From Pseudoclavibacter sp. RFBB5 (GTDB lineage Bacteria > Actinomycetota > Actinomycetes > Actinomycetales > Microbacteriaceae), in the NCBI RefSeq assembly GCF_002931555.1, contig NZ_PSTZ01000007.1:1116001-1180000 (forward strand): a stretch of DNA of 64,000 nt, read 5' to 3'. Position numbers and translations under genes: made by a program. Shown here piece by piece: positions 55,798 through 63,691 of the stretch; position 1 is the first letter of the stretch; each line of letters starts with the position of its first letter. Under the pieces are notes generated by a model. The model did no database searches. It saw only the letters and a program-made list of their open reading frames with translations, and was not told where the DNA came from.

Positions 55798-55974
55798 AAA
55801 TACAAGCCCCTTTCGGCACCTAAGAGTACCATGTCAAAAGGGCCCATCCGAGGGTCGAAGTGGTAGAGTCCGCCGCCGCGTCGTCCGGGAGCTGCAGCTA
55901 GATCAGATAGGCTTGCTGCATCCTGTGAATTCGTGCGGCGACAGTCGCACGGTCCGAACCTGGAGGCTCCAGAC

Positions 55975-56574
55975 GTGAAGATCCGCGCCGTCGCGTCCGT
56001 CACCCTTGCCGCCGTAGTCGCGGTTGGGCTTGCCGGCTGCAACTACATCTCCCCCCAGCGCACGACGACCCAGTACTCGGCGAGTGACGGCACGAACGCC
56101 AACGTCGGCGAGCTCGAGGTTCGCAACGCGATCCTCATCACCGACACGCTGACTGGCACCGACGTCACCGACCGTGCCAACCTCATCTTCGCGGTCGTCA
56201 ACCACACAGGCAGCGCCGGTTCGCTCGACATCACCTACACGGGACTGATCAACGGCGTCGAGCAGGACGTCGTCGTGACCGTCCCCGTCGACGCCGCCGC
56301 AGGCGTGACCCAGGTCGGCTTCGGCGAGGGCGCCAGCGTGCTCCTCGAAGGCATGGACTTCGCCCCGGGCTCGACCCACGAGGTGACGTTCACCGCGACA
56401 CTCGACGGCGAGCAGTCGGTGCAGGCCGTCAGTGTCCCCGTCCTCGACGGCACGCTTCCGGAGTACTCGACGCTCGTGCCTGGGCCCGCTCAGACCGAGC
56501 CGCCGGCCGCACCGCCGAGCATCGCCCCGACCCCGGCCCCCACCGAGGAGCCGGAAGAGGGCGGCACGGCCTAG
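55975..56574 (+). CDS. Hypothetical lipoprotein
   Basis: A 199-residue lipoprotein: start at GTG 55975 (GGAGG eight bases upstream), hydrophobic segment VASVTLAAVVAVGLAGC with lipobox LAG-C near residue 22. The mature domain (about 40-165) is beta-rich (ELEVRNAILITD; ANLIFAVVNHTGSAGSLDI; VTQVGFGEGASVLLEG), which looks like an Ig-like or copper-chaperone-type sandwich without the Met/His metal motif. The tail is Pro/Glu/Ala-rich. This is a recurring actinobacterial lipoprotein type of unknown role. The neighbouring carD is divergent. Confidence 0.75.
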   Translation: MKIRAVASVTLAAVVAVGLAGCNYISPQRTTTQYSASDGTNANVGELEVRNAILITDTLTGTDVTDRANLIFAVVNHTGSAGSLDITYTGLINGVEQDVVVTVPVDAAAGVTQVGFGEGASVLLEGMDFAPGSTHEVTFTATLDGEQSVQAVSVPVLDGTLPEYSTLVPGPAQTEPPAAPPSIAPTPAPTEEPEEGGTA

Positions 56575-56594
56575 CCGCCACCCGCAGACCGCCG

Positions 56595-56626
56595 AGAAGG
56601 GCGCATCCACCCGGATGCGCCCTTCT
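56595..56626. terminator. Bidirectional hairpin terminator
   Basis: A perfect 14-bp stem (56595-56608 with 56613-56626), loop ACCC, between the convergent lipoprotein and regX3 genes. Confidence 0.85.
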
Positions 56627-56657
56627 TGCGTTCACCTGGGATGGGCCAGGAGCGAGC

Positions 56658-57350
56658 TCAGCCCTCGTAGCGGTAGCCCAGGCCACGAACGGTGACGAGC
56701 CTGACCGGTGTCGACGGCTTGTCCTCGATGCGGCTGCGGATGCGCTTGATGTGCACGTCGAGCGTCTTCGTGTCGCCGTAGTAGTCGGGCCCCCAGACGC
56801 GGTCGATGAGCTGGCCGCGGGTGAGCACGCGTCCCGAGTTGCGCATGAGGTACTCGAGGAGCTCGTACTCCTTGAGCGGCATCGGCGTCACCTTGCCGGA
56901 GACCTCGAGCGTGTGACGGTCGAGGTCCATGCGCACCTCGCCGACCTCGATGATGCTGTCGTCCTCGCTTTCGTCCTCCTGCTCGTTGCGGCGGAGCACG
57001 GCTCGCACACGCGCCAGCAGCTCGCGCGTCGAGTACGGCTTCGTGACGTAGTCGTCGGCGCCGAGCTCGAGCCCCACGACGATGTCGACCTCGCTGTCCT
57101 TCGCCGTGAGCATGATGATCGGCACCTTCGAGGTGAGGCGGATCTGCTTGCACACCTCGGTGCCTGGAACGCCGGGGAGCATGAGGTCGAGGAGCACCAG
57201 GTCGGCGCCGTCGCGGTCGAACAGATCGAGCGCGTCAAGTCCGGTCTCGGCGACTGCGACGTCATACCCCTCCCGTCCGAGGAGGAAGGAGAGCGGCTCG
57301 TGCAGTGCTGATTCGTCTTCGACGAGGAGGATGCGGGTCACGGTGGTCAT
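56658..57350 (-). CDS. regX3: Response regulator RegX3-like
   Basis: A 230-residue OmpR-family regulator with D55-type acceptor in VLLDLMLPGVPG, LTAKDSEVD, and the winged helix MPLKEYELLEYLMRNSGRVLTRGQLIDRVWG and TLDVHIKRIRSRIED. The pairing with a SenX3-like kinase just upstream and PhoU divergent is the standard actinobacterial phosphate-control arrangement. ATG 57350. It activates phosphate-limitation genes when phosphorylated (family knowledge). Confidence 0.92.
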   Translation of the reverse strand: MTTVTRILLVEDESALHEPLSFLLGREGYDVAVAETGLDALDLFDRDGADLVLLDLMLPGVPGTEVCKQIRLTSKVPIIMLTAKDSEVDIVVGLELGADDYVTKPYSTRELLARVRAVLRRNEQEDESEDDSIIEVGEVRMDLDRHTLEVSGKVTPMPLKEYELLEYLMRNSGRVLTRGQLIDRVWGPDYYGDTKTLDVHIKRIRSRIEDKPSTPVRLVTVRGLGYRYEG

Positions 57351-57447
57351 TGTGCATATCTTTCGTGAACATTGAGTGACGTGGACGCGGACCGGCGCGT
57401 CACGGCTCGCGTGATGCGCGCGGTGAGCGACGGGACCTTGGATCTGG

Positions 57448-58620
57448 TCAGGCGGAGCGCCGCTCGGTGAACCGCTGCAGGTCGATCTCCTCGACGACGG
57501 AGTCCGCGGAGGGCAGACGCACGGTGAAGGTCGATCCTTTGCCAAGCTGCGACCAGACGCGAACGTCACCACCGTGGTTCTCCGCGACGTGTCGCACGAT
57601 GCTGAGGCCGAGGCCGGTTCCACCGGTCCGGCGAGAGCGCGCCTGATCGACGCGGAAGAACCGCTCGAAGATCCGCCCCTGGTCCTCCGGGGCGATACCG
57701 ATGCCCTGGTCGGAGATCGCGACCTCGACCGTGTCGTCGACGAGCCGCGTGCCGATGCCGATGCGCGAGTTCGTCGACGAGTACTGGACGGCGTTGGAGA
57801 CGAGGTTCGTGAAGCACATGAGCAGGTGGGTCCGCTCGCCGTACACGAACGCATCCACGTCGTCGCCGAGTACGATCTCGACCCCGGCGACGTCGGCCGG
57901 GACGCGTGACTGGTCGACGGCGAGCGAGAGGATCTCGTGGATGGAGATCAGCTCCGGATGCGCGAGGGAGTCGCTCGACTGCAGCCTCGACAGCTCGATG
58001 AGCTCGTTGGTGATCGATGCGAGGCGCAGGCTCTCCTTGCTGAGGCGCCCCGTGAAGTACTTGACCTGCTCTTCGTCGCCCGCGGACTCCGCGATCGCCT
58101 CGGCGAGGAGTGTGACCGCCCCGATCGGCGTCTTGAGCTCGTGGCTGACGTTGGCGACGAAGTCCCGCCGCACGCTCTCGACGCGCAGCGCCTCGGTTCG
58201 ATCCTCGGCCAGCACCAGGAAGAACCTCGTGGAGAGGGGCGCGGCTCGCACGCGGACGTGGATCTCCGAGCGGCCGAACGGGCCGCGCGCGATCTCGAGG
58301 TCCCGTGTGACGGCCTCGCCCTGCCTTCTGGCCTCGTCGACGACGGCACCGACTCGCTCGTCGAGGCGCCCGCCGGGGCGGACGAGCCCTTTCGAGGTGG
58401 CTCCAGGGGACGACTGGTAGACGTTCCTCGAAGGGTCAGTGACGATCACGATGGAGTCGAGGGCGCCGAGCAGATGCTCGATGCCCTCTGGGAGGCGGGG
58501 TGAGAAGGCAGCTCGCGCCTTTGCCTGCCGTACTGAGGCGACGTGGAGCAGCCAGACGAAACCTGCGCCCAAGAGGAAGCCGAGTACGATCGCAAGGACC
58601 ACTGCGACGGACGAGTCCAT
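57448..58620 (-). CDS. senX3: Sensor histidine kinase SenX3-like
   Basis: A 390-residue kinase with one or two N-terminal hydrophobic segments (VAVVLAIVLGFLLGAGFVWLL), a PAS-like domain (about 45-140), H-box VSHELKTPIGA (H near 160), N-box CFTNLVSNAVQYSS, G1 DQGIGIAPED and G2 GGTGLGLSIV. It is upstream of regX3 in one operon (97-bp gap). Like other SenX3 proteins it lacks a large external sensor domain, consistent with sensing through the phosphate transporter and PhoU. Confidence 0.92.
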   Translation of the reverse strand: MDSSVAVVLAIVLGFLLGAGFVWLLHVASVRQAKARAAFSPRLPEGIEHLLGALDSIVIVTDPSRNVYQSSPGATSKGLVRPGGRLDERVGAVVDEARRQGEAVTRDLEIARGPFGRSEIHVRVRAAPLSTRFFLVLAEDRTEALRVESVRRDFVANVSHELKTPIGAVTLLAEAIAESAGDEEQVKYFTGRLSKESLRLASITNELIELSRLQSSDSLAHPELISIHEILSLAVDQSRVPADVAGVEIVLGDDVDAFVYGERTHLLMCFTNLVSNAVQYSSTNSRIGIGTRLVDDTVEVAISDQGIGIAPEDQGRIFERFFRVDQARSRRTGGTGLGLSIVRHVAENHGGDVRVWSQLGKGSTFTVRLPSADSVVEEIDLQRFTERRSA

Positions 58621-58647
58621 GTGCCCAGCATATGGGCCATCGGATGT

Positions 58648-58680
58648 GTCACCCGTCGTACACGAGTCCGTTACCTTGGC
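58648..58680. promoter_or_regulatory. 11-bp direct repeats between senX3 and phoU
   Basis: Three units in 11-bp phase begin GTCACC (58648), TACACG (58659) and GTTACC (58670). Such repeats are the form of PhoP/RegX3 boxes in actinobacteria and suggest autoregulation of senX3-regX3 and phoU. The half-sites also resemble the GTCAC pentamers of the NlpC/P60 promoters, so an MtrA-type regulator is an alternative. Confidence 0.55.
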
Positions 58681-58791
58681 TCCGTAGACTCGCCCGCGAA
58701 GGCAGCGTCACTCCCAAGGCACCGGACGACCGGTCTTCCCAGAACTACGGGCAGCGGCACATCGCTCGTTGCCACGAAACAGAGGATAAAC

Positions 58792-59493
58792 ATGCGCGAA
58801 GTTTTCCAGCAGGAACTCGCTGAGGTCAGCAACGGCCTCGTGGAGATCGCCCGCCACGTCGAGTCCGCCATGCAGCGCGCCGCCGTTGCGTTCACCACAT
58901 CCGACGTAGCCCTCGCCGAGCAGGTCATCTCCGACGATGCCCGCATCGACGAGCTCGCGATCGCCCTCGATGAGCACACCATCGAGATCATCGCCCGCCA
59001 GTCCCCCGTGGCACGCGACCTCCGACTCGTCGTGAGCGCGCTGCGCATCAGCTCGTCCCTCGAGCGCATGGGAGACCTCGCGGCGCACATCGCGGCGCTC
59101 GCCCGCTACCGCTTCCCGGGCGGCGTCGGCCCGAACACGCTCCGTCCGGTGTTCGCCGAGATGAGCCGACTCGACGTCGCGGTTGCGCGTCAGCTCGTCG
59201 CCCTGCTCGACGCGGGCAACGACGAGGAGACGAACCGCATCGCCGACGAGATCAAGGCGAGCGATACACAGATCGACGACCTGCACCGCAGCACGTTCGA
59301 CGCGCTCCTGTCCGACGACATCCAGGCGCAGAGCGTCGAGGTCGTCGACGCGACGCTCGCGAGCCGCTACTTCGAGCGCTTCGCCGACCACGCGGTCTCG
59401 ATCGCGCAGAAGGTGCAGTACCTGACGAGCGGCGAGTGGATGCAGGAGAAGGAGCCGTCCACGCCCGTCGCACCGGTCACCCCGGGCGCGTAG
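58792..59493 (+). CDS. phoU: Phosphate signalling protein PhoU
   Basis: A 233-residue two-repeat helical protein. Each half carries a metal-cluster motif of the E/D-x-x-x-D type: SDDARIDELAIALDEH in the first, SDTQIDDLHRSTFDALL in the second. LRISSSLERMGDLAAHIA and ASRYFERFADHAVSIAQKV are the conserved repeat-end helices. PhoU links phosphate transport to SenX3 kinase activity. ATG 58792 with AGAGGA upstream. Confidence 0.94.
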   Translation: MREVFQQELAEVSNGLVEIARHVESAMQRAAVAFTTSDVALAEQVISDDARIDELAIALDEHTIEIIARQSPVARDLRLVVSALRISSSLERMGDLAAHIAALARYRFPGGVGPNTLRPVFAEMSRLDVAVARQLVALLDAGNDEETNRIADEIKASDTQIDDLHRSTFDALLSDDIQAQSVEVVDATLASRYFERFADHAVSIAQKVQYLTSGEWMQEKEPSTPVAPVTPGA

Positions 59494-59511
59494 CACCACG
59501 CACCTCACCAC

Positions 59512-59570
59512 CGACTGCACCCCTGCCGCCGCTGTTCCTCCGGGAACGCCGGCGACCAGGGGTGCAGTCG
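59512..59570 (+). terminator. Long hairpin after phoU
   Basis: A 14-bp perfect outer stem (59512-59525 with 59557-59570) encloses an imperfect inner stem of about 12 positions. It begins 19 bases past the phoU stop. Confidence 0.82.
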
Positions 59571-59607
59571 TCTGTTCTCGGGCCGCATGTCGCCGCCCGC
59601 GGGTTGC

Positions 59608-59631
59608 TTAATACAGCGGGCACTGTATTAA
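59608..59631. promoter_or_regulatory. CmtR-like operator palindrome
   Basis: Perfect 9-bp arms TTAATACAG (59608-59616) and CTGTATTAA (59623-59631) with a six-base centre, seven bases upstream of the regulator ATG. AT-rich in a GC-rich context, it is the expected self-regulatory site of the ArsR-family sensor. Confidence 0.82.
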
Positions 59632-59638
59632 TGGGTGC

Positions 59639-59995
59639 ATGACAACCGCGACCACCTCACGCCTCGAGGTCATGAACCGCCTCGGGCGCGCCATGGCCGA
59701 TCCCTCGCGGTCCCGCATCCTCATGCGCCTGCTGGACGGCCCCGACTACCCCGCCCGTCTCGCCGCGGACCTGGAGCTGACGCGGCAGAACGTATCGAAC
59801 CACCTGACCTGCCTTCGTGACTGCGGCATCGTCGTGGGAAAGCCGGAAGGCAGGCAGACGCGATACGAGATCGCCGACCCGCACCTGACCCAGTCGCTCA
59901 CGACGCTCGTCGGCGTCGTCCTCGCCGTCGACGAGGCCGCCCCGTGCCAGGACGCGTCCTGCCCGGTGCCAGGCTGCTGCGAGCCTGTCTCGTGA
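59639..59995 (+). CDS. CmtR-like ArsR-family cadmium/lead sensor
   Basis: A 118-residue winged-helix repressor: RAMADPSRSRILMRLLDGP, recognition helix LTRQNVSNHLTCLRDCGIV, wing RQTRYEI. Two cysteines four residues apart in that helix (LTCLRDCG, near C58 and C62) match the CmtR metal site, which uses a further C-terminal Cys. The tail here has four (PCQDASCPVPGCCEPV). Mycobacterial CmtR binds Cd(II) and Pb(II). The stop overlaps the transporter gene (GTGA). Confidence 0.88.
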   Translation: MTTATTSRLEVMNRLGRAMADPSRSRILMRLLDGPDYPARLAADLELTRQNVSNHLTCLRDCGIVVGKPEGRQTRYEIADPHLTQSLTTLVGVVLAVDEAAPCQDASCPVPGCCEPVS

Positions 59996-60735
59996 CCGAG
60001 CGACCCACCTCGACGCCGAGGATCGCAGCAGACACCAGTCCCGGCGGCGTCGGTGCCGCACGCGGGAACCGGGAGGCGCGCCGCGCGCTGCTGCAGCGCC
60101 GCATCCGCCTGGTCGTGACGTTCACGATCGCCTACAACGTGATCGAGGCGGCCGTCGCGCTGAGTGCGGGCGCAGCCTCATCCTCGGCGGCCCTCATCGG
60201 GTTCGGCCTCGACTCGATCATCGAGGTGCTCTCAGCCGCAGCGGTCGCCTGGCAGTTCACGCGAAAGGATCCGGAGCGCTGGGAGAAGCCGACGCTGCGC
60301 GTCATCGCGATCGCCTTCTTCGCGCTCGCCGCCTACGTCACGATCAGTTCGGTGCTCGCGCTCACATCGGGCTCCGACGTCGAGCACAGCACCGTCGGCA
60401 TCGTGCTCGCCGCCGTGAGCGTCGTCCTGATGCCGTTCCTGTCGCTCATCGAGCGACGCACCGGGCGCGAGCTGGGCTCGGCGACGGCCGTGGCCGACTC
60501 GAAGCAGACCCTGATCTGCACGTACCTGTCCGCCGCCGTCCTCCTCGGCCTCGTGCTGAACTCGCTCTTCGGCCTGGCGTGGGCCGACGCGGTGGCCGGG
60601 CTCGTCATCGCCGCCTTCGCGGTGCGCGAGGGCATCGAGGCCTGGAAGGGCGATGCCTGCGCGACGTCGGTCGGGATGCTCCTGGAAGATGACCATGACC
60701 ATGACCATGACCACGACCACGACCACGACCACTGA
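59992..60735 (+). CDS. Cation transporter with His-Asp repeat tail
   Basis: A 247-residue cation-efflux (CDF-like) membrane protein. GTG 59992 overlaps the regulator stop by four bases. About six hydrophobic helices: RIRLVVTFTIAYNVIEAAVAL opens the first, the metal-site helices follow in GLDSIIEVLSAAAVAW and AWADAVAGLVIAAFAV, and KGDACAT carries a Cys. The C-terminus is a run of seven His-Asp pairs (DHDHDH type) encoded by a 6-bp repeat. It lacks the usual cytosolic CDF domain. With the CmtR-like sensor it forms a self-regulated heavy-metal export unit. Confidence 0.85.
   Translation: MTERPTSTPRIAADTSPGGVGAARGNREARRALLQRRIRLVVTFTIAYNVIEAAVALSAGAASSSAALIGFGLDSIIEVLSAAAVAWQFTRKDPERWEKPTLRVIAIAFFALAAYVTISSVLALTSGSDVEHSTVGIVLAAVSVVLMPFLSLIERRTGRELGSATAVADSKQTLICTYLSAAVLLGLVLNSLFGLAWADAVAGLVIAAFAVREGIEAWKGDACATSVGMLLEDDHDHDHDHDHDHDH
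60690..60732 (+). repeat. GACCAT/GACCAC hexamer repeat in coding sequence
   Basis: About seven copies of gaccat or gaccac at the 3' end of the cation transporter gene encode alternating Asp and His. The unit is in frame, so changes in number lengthen or shorten the tail without frameshift. Confidence 0.88.
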
Positions 60736-60760
60736 CGATCTTCCTCGTCACTGGTGATCG

Positions 60761-60804
60761 CGAACGAGGAGCTCCCCGTCCGATGACGGGGAGCTCCTCG
60801 TTCG
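60761..60804. terminator. Perfect 20-bp hairpin terminator
   Basis: Arms 60761-60780 and 60785-60804 pair perfectly with a CGAT loop, between the convergent transporter and gpmA genes. Confidence 0.9.
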
Positions 60805-60838
60805 CGTGGCCCGGCGGGGGCCTGGGGGTCGCTCGGCG

Positions 60839-61588
60839 CTACTTGCCCTGCGAGGCGACGGCGGCGGCTCCCGCTGCTGCTGCCTCCGGGTCCAGGTACT
60901 CGCCCTTGCCGAGCACTTCGTGCGTCTCGGGGTCGAATCGGTACACGAGGGGCATGCCGGTCGGGATGTTGACGGCGGCGATGTCGTCGTCGCTGATGCC
61001 TTCGAGGTGCTTCACGAGCGCGCGGAGGCTGTTGCCGTGCGCGGCGACCATGACGGTGCCACGCTGCACGAGCGTCGGCAGGACTTCATCTTCCCAGTAG
61101 GGCAGGAACCGCACGAGGACGTCCTTGAGGCATTCGGTGCGGGGCAGCTCGTCGCCGAGGTCGGCGTAGCGCTCGTCGTGGGCCTGCGAGAACTCGCTGC
61201 TGTCGTCGAGCGCGGGCGGCGGCGTGTCGTACGAGCGGCGCCACTCCATGAACTGCTCTTCGCCGTACTGGTCGCGGACCTGAGCCTTGTCCTTGCCCTG
61301 CAGGTCGCCGTAGTGGCGCTCGTTGAGGCGCCAGGTGCGCTTGACGTCGATCCAGCCGCGGCCCGCTTCCTTGAGCGCGAGGTTGGCGGTGTCGATGGCG
61401 CGCGTGAGCAGCGATGTGTAGAGCACGTTCGGCTTGAGGCCGGACTCGCGGATGAGGCGGCCCGCACGGGCGCCCTCCTCCCGGCCCTGTTCGGTGAGCT
61501 CAACGTCCACCCAGCCGGTAAAGAGGTTCTTCTCGTTCCACTCGCTCTGTCCGTGACGGACCAGGATGAGGGTCAGCGCTTCAGTCAT
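60839..61588 (-). CDS. gpmA: 2,3-bisphosphoglycerate-dependent phosphoglycerate mutase
   Basis: A 249-residue histidine-phosphatase-superfamily mutase of glycolysis. The phospho-histidine is in [10 protein letters not shown] (near residue 12), [13 protein letters not shown] follows (near 87-99), and the second His is in [10 protein letters not shown] (near 185). It interconverts 3- and 2-phosphoglycerate in the cytosol. Normal length; ATG 61588; monocistronic. Confidence 0.95.
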   Translation of the reverse strand: MTEALTLILVRHGQSEWNEKNLFTGWVDVELTEQGREEGARAGRLIRESGLKPNVLYTSLLTRAIDTANLALKEAGRGWIDVKRTWRLNERHYGDLQGKDKAQVRDQYGEEQFMEWRRSYDTPPPALDDSSEFSQAHDERYADLGDELPRTECLKDVLVRFLPYWEDEVLPTLVQRGTVMVAAHGNSLRALVKHLEGISDDDIAAVNIPTGMPLVYRFDPETHEVLGKGEYLDPEAAAAGAAAVASQGK

Positions 61589-61679
61589 GCGTCCAAGCGT
61601 ACCGAGTGGGGGCTGGCCCGTGTGCGACGCGGAGTCGTCGCGCGCTGAAATAGTCTCGGTGGCTCAATAGTCTTGTCGT

Positions 61680-62498
61680 ATGCCATTGGGTCGACTCACG
61701 CGCGGGACGACGGGAACGAACCGTCTGCGTCGCGTCGACCGCTGGATCGCGCAGCATCCGGCGCTCACGTCCGCCGAACGCCCACTCGTGGTCGACCTCG
61801 GCTACGGGGCGAGCGGAGCGACAGCCTTCGAGCTGGCGGAGCGCCTCGGCCGCGCGGTCCCCGACGTGCGCGTGCACGGACTGGAGATCGACCCAGGGCG
61901 CGTGGCGCTCGCCGGACAGCAGCTCGCCGAGCGGCCCGAGCTGGCCGGCCGGGTCTCGTTCGCCGTCGGCGGGTTCGAGGTGCCGACGCCGACGTCCGAG
62001 CCGCCCGCCGTGATCCGCGCCATGAACGTGCTGCGCCAGTACGACGAGGCGGAGGTCGCAGATGCCTGGTCGCGCATGACGGCGCGACTCGCGCCGCGCG
62101 GACTGCTGGTCGAGGGAACGTGCAACGAGGTCGGCCGCGTGTCGTCCTGGGTCGGCATCGACGCCGGCGGACCCCGCACGTTCACGGTCTCGCTGCACAC
62201 GGCGAGCCTCGACTCACCGCTGATCGTCGCCGAGCGCCTGCCGAAGGCCCTCATCCACCGCAACGTCCCCGGCGAGGGGGTGCACGACTACCTGAAGGCG
62301 CTCGACGACGCCTGGCAGCGCGAGGCCCCGCGGCAGACGTTCGGCGCCAGGCAGCGCTTCCTCGCCGTGTGCGAGCGGATGCGCGCGGCCGGTTGGCCGC
62401 TCGTCGACACGCAGAAGCGCTGGCGGCTCGGCGAGGTCACGGTCGCCTGGGACGCGGTCGCGCCCTCCTCCGGCGCGCTCGCACCCGCGCGCTCCTGA
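61680..62498 (+). CDS. SAM-dependent methyltransferase-like protein
   Basis: A 272-residue protein with a class I methyltransferase core: LVVDLGYGASGATAFELAERL (motif I, near 37-57), HGLEIDPGRVALAG (acidic residue after strand 2), and PPAVIRAMNVLRQYDEAEVADAW. The family is common in Microbacteriaceae beside gpmA and phoU; its target is not known. ATG 61680 follows a short divergent promoter of 91 bases. Confidence 0.8.
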   Translation: MPLGRLTRGTTGTNRLRRVDRWIAQHPALTSAERPLVVDLGYGASGATAFELAERLGRAVPDVRVHGLEIDPGRVALAGQQLAERPELAGRVSFAVGGFEVPTPTSEPPAVIRAMNVLRQYDEAEVADAWSRMTARLAPRGLLVEGTCNEVGRVSSWVGIDAGGPRTFTVSLHTASLDSPLIVAERLPKALIHRNVPGEGVHDYLKALDDAWQREAPRQTFGARQRFLAVCERMRAAGWPLVDTQKRWRLGEVTVAWDAVAPSSGALAPARS

Positions 62499-62538
62499 GC
62501 AGTACCCCGAAGCCCCGGTGATGCGCCCCGCACTCATC

Positions 62539-62609
62539 CGCCGATCGCTGCCAGCCGAAGGGCCCTTCCGAACCGGCCAGAACGGCCACTTCACTGGCAG
62601 CGATCGGCG
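62539..62609. terminator. Intergenic inverted repeat
   Basis: Perfect 16-bp arms (62539-62554 and 62594-62609) enclose two smaller palindromes (GAAGGGCCCTTC and GGCC-n5-GGCC). It lies between convergent genes and probably terminates both. Confidence 0.8.
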
Positions 62610-62618
62610 AGAGGAGGG

Positions 62619-63689
62619 CTACTTGACCTCGGGGAGCGCCGTGCGGGCAGCTTCCGGGTCCATGCCGCTCGCGATGAGCAGGTCGACGACGAGGGGCCTG
62701 CACTGCATGAGCAGCACGGAATCGGCGAGCTGCGCCCCGTGCAGATGGTCGGGCTCCAGTCGCGCCGCCGCGATGAGCAGCGTCTGCCGGGACTGGTGCA
62801 GCATGGCGTCGTCGTCGAGGCCCAGCCGCATCTCGAGCATGCCCGACTGGATGTCGCCGAGAAGGTCAGCGAGCTCTTCGCGGTGGCGTCCGTCCCAGGA
62901 CAGCGACCAGGCGCGACGGGCGAGCACGCGCAGGTTCCGAGTGGCGAGGTCGATGCTCGTGCGGAGCTCCACCAGGCGATCGACTCGCCCGCGGTGATGG
63001 CGCATGAACGGCGACAGGCGGGCGATGGATGCGGCGCTCTCGAGCTCCGTCGACCAGGCGTCGAGCGTGTCCTGCGTCCGGCGCAGCTCCTCGAGCGCGG
63101 CGAGCCCGGCGTCGCTGTCGCCGCGACGCAGCGCCTGAGAGATGTCGCCGAGCGCCTGCGCCAATGCCCCGATGAGACCCTTGGCCTCGTTCTTGGCGAG
63201 CGCCGCCGCGTTGCGCGGCACGAGCGCTGTGGCCGCGATCGCGACGGCCCCGCCGATGACGGCGTCCAGGAGCCGCGAGTACTCGGCCACGCCCTGCACC
63301 GGGATGAGCTGCACCAGCGAAGCCTGGACCGCGGCGCCGATCGCGAAGCCCGGGCTCGGGTGCACGAGCCGCCCGAGCAGGAGCACGACGGCCAGGACGA
63401 CCGCGACCTGCCAGACGCCGCGCCCGAAGAGCACCAGCGAGAGATTGGAGAGCAGCACCCCGAAGGTGATGCCGAGCGCGGTGTCGAACACGCGACGGGG
63501 CCGCGCATCCCGCTGCAGCCCGAGACTCGTGATCGCCACCGTCACCGCGAGGAACGGTATGGGATGCCCGAGCCCCCAGTGTGCAATCGCGTAGGCCACG
63601 AACGCGGCCGCCGTGATCTGCACGACCGCCGGCAGGGATGCGCGAACGCGAGCGAACGCGGCCCCGACGCCGACCGCCGGAGCCGCCAC
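62619..63689 (-). CDS. FUSC family (aromatic acid exporter-like) membrane protein
   Basis: A 356-residue protein starting at GTG 63689. Six hydrophobic helices lie in residues 20-165 (VQITAAAFVAYAIAHWGLG; AVTVAITSLGLQRDARPRRV; VAIAATALVPRN). The long cytosolic C-terminal part is helical (QALGDISQALRRGDSDAG). This is the FUSC/ArAE-like fold whose members export aromatic carboxylic acids or are of unknown function. It starts two bases after the stop of the YgfZ-like gene, so the two are cotranscribed. Confidence 0.82.
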   Translation of the reverse strand: MAAPAVGVGAAFARVRASLPAVVQITAAAFVAYAIAHWGLGHPIPFLAVTVAITSLGLQRDARPRRVFDTALGITFGVLLSNLSLVLFGRGVWQVAVVLAVVLLLGRLVHPSPGFAIGAAVQASLVQLIPVQGVAEYSRLLDAVIGGAVAIAATALVPRNAAALAKNEAKGLIGALAQALGDISQALRRGDSDAGLAALEELRRTQDTLDAWSTELESAASIARLSPFMRHHRGRVDRLVELRTSIDLATRNLRVLARRAWSLSWDGRHREELADLLGDIQSGMLEMRLGLDDDAMLHQSRQTLLIAAARLEPDHLHGAQLADSVLLMQCRPLVVDLLIASGMDPEAARTALPEVK

Positions 63690-63691
63690 GT

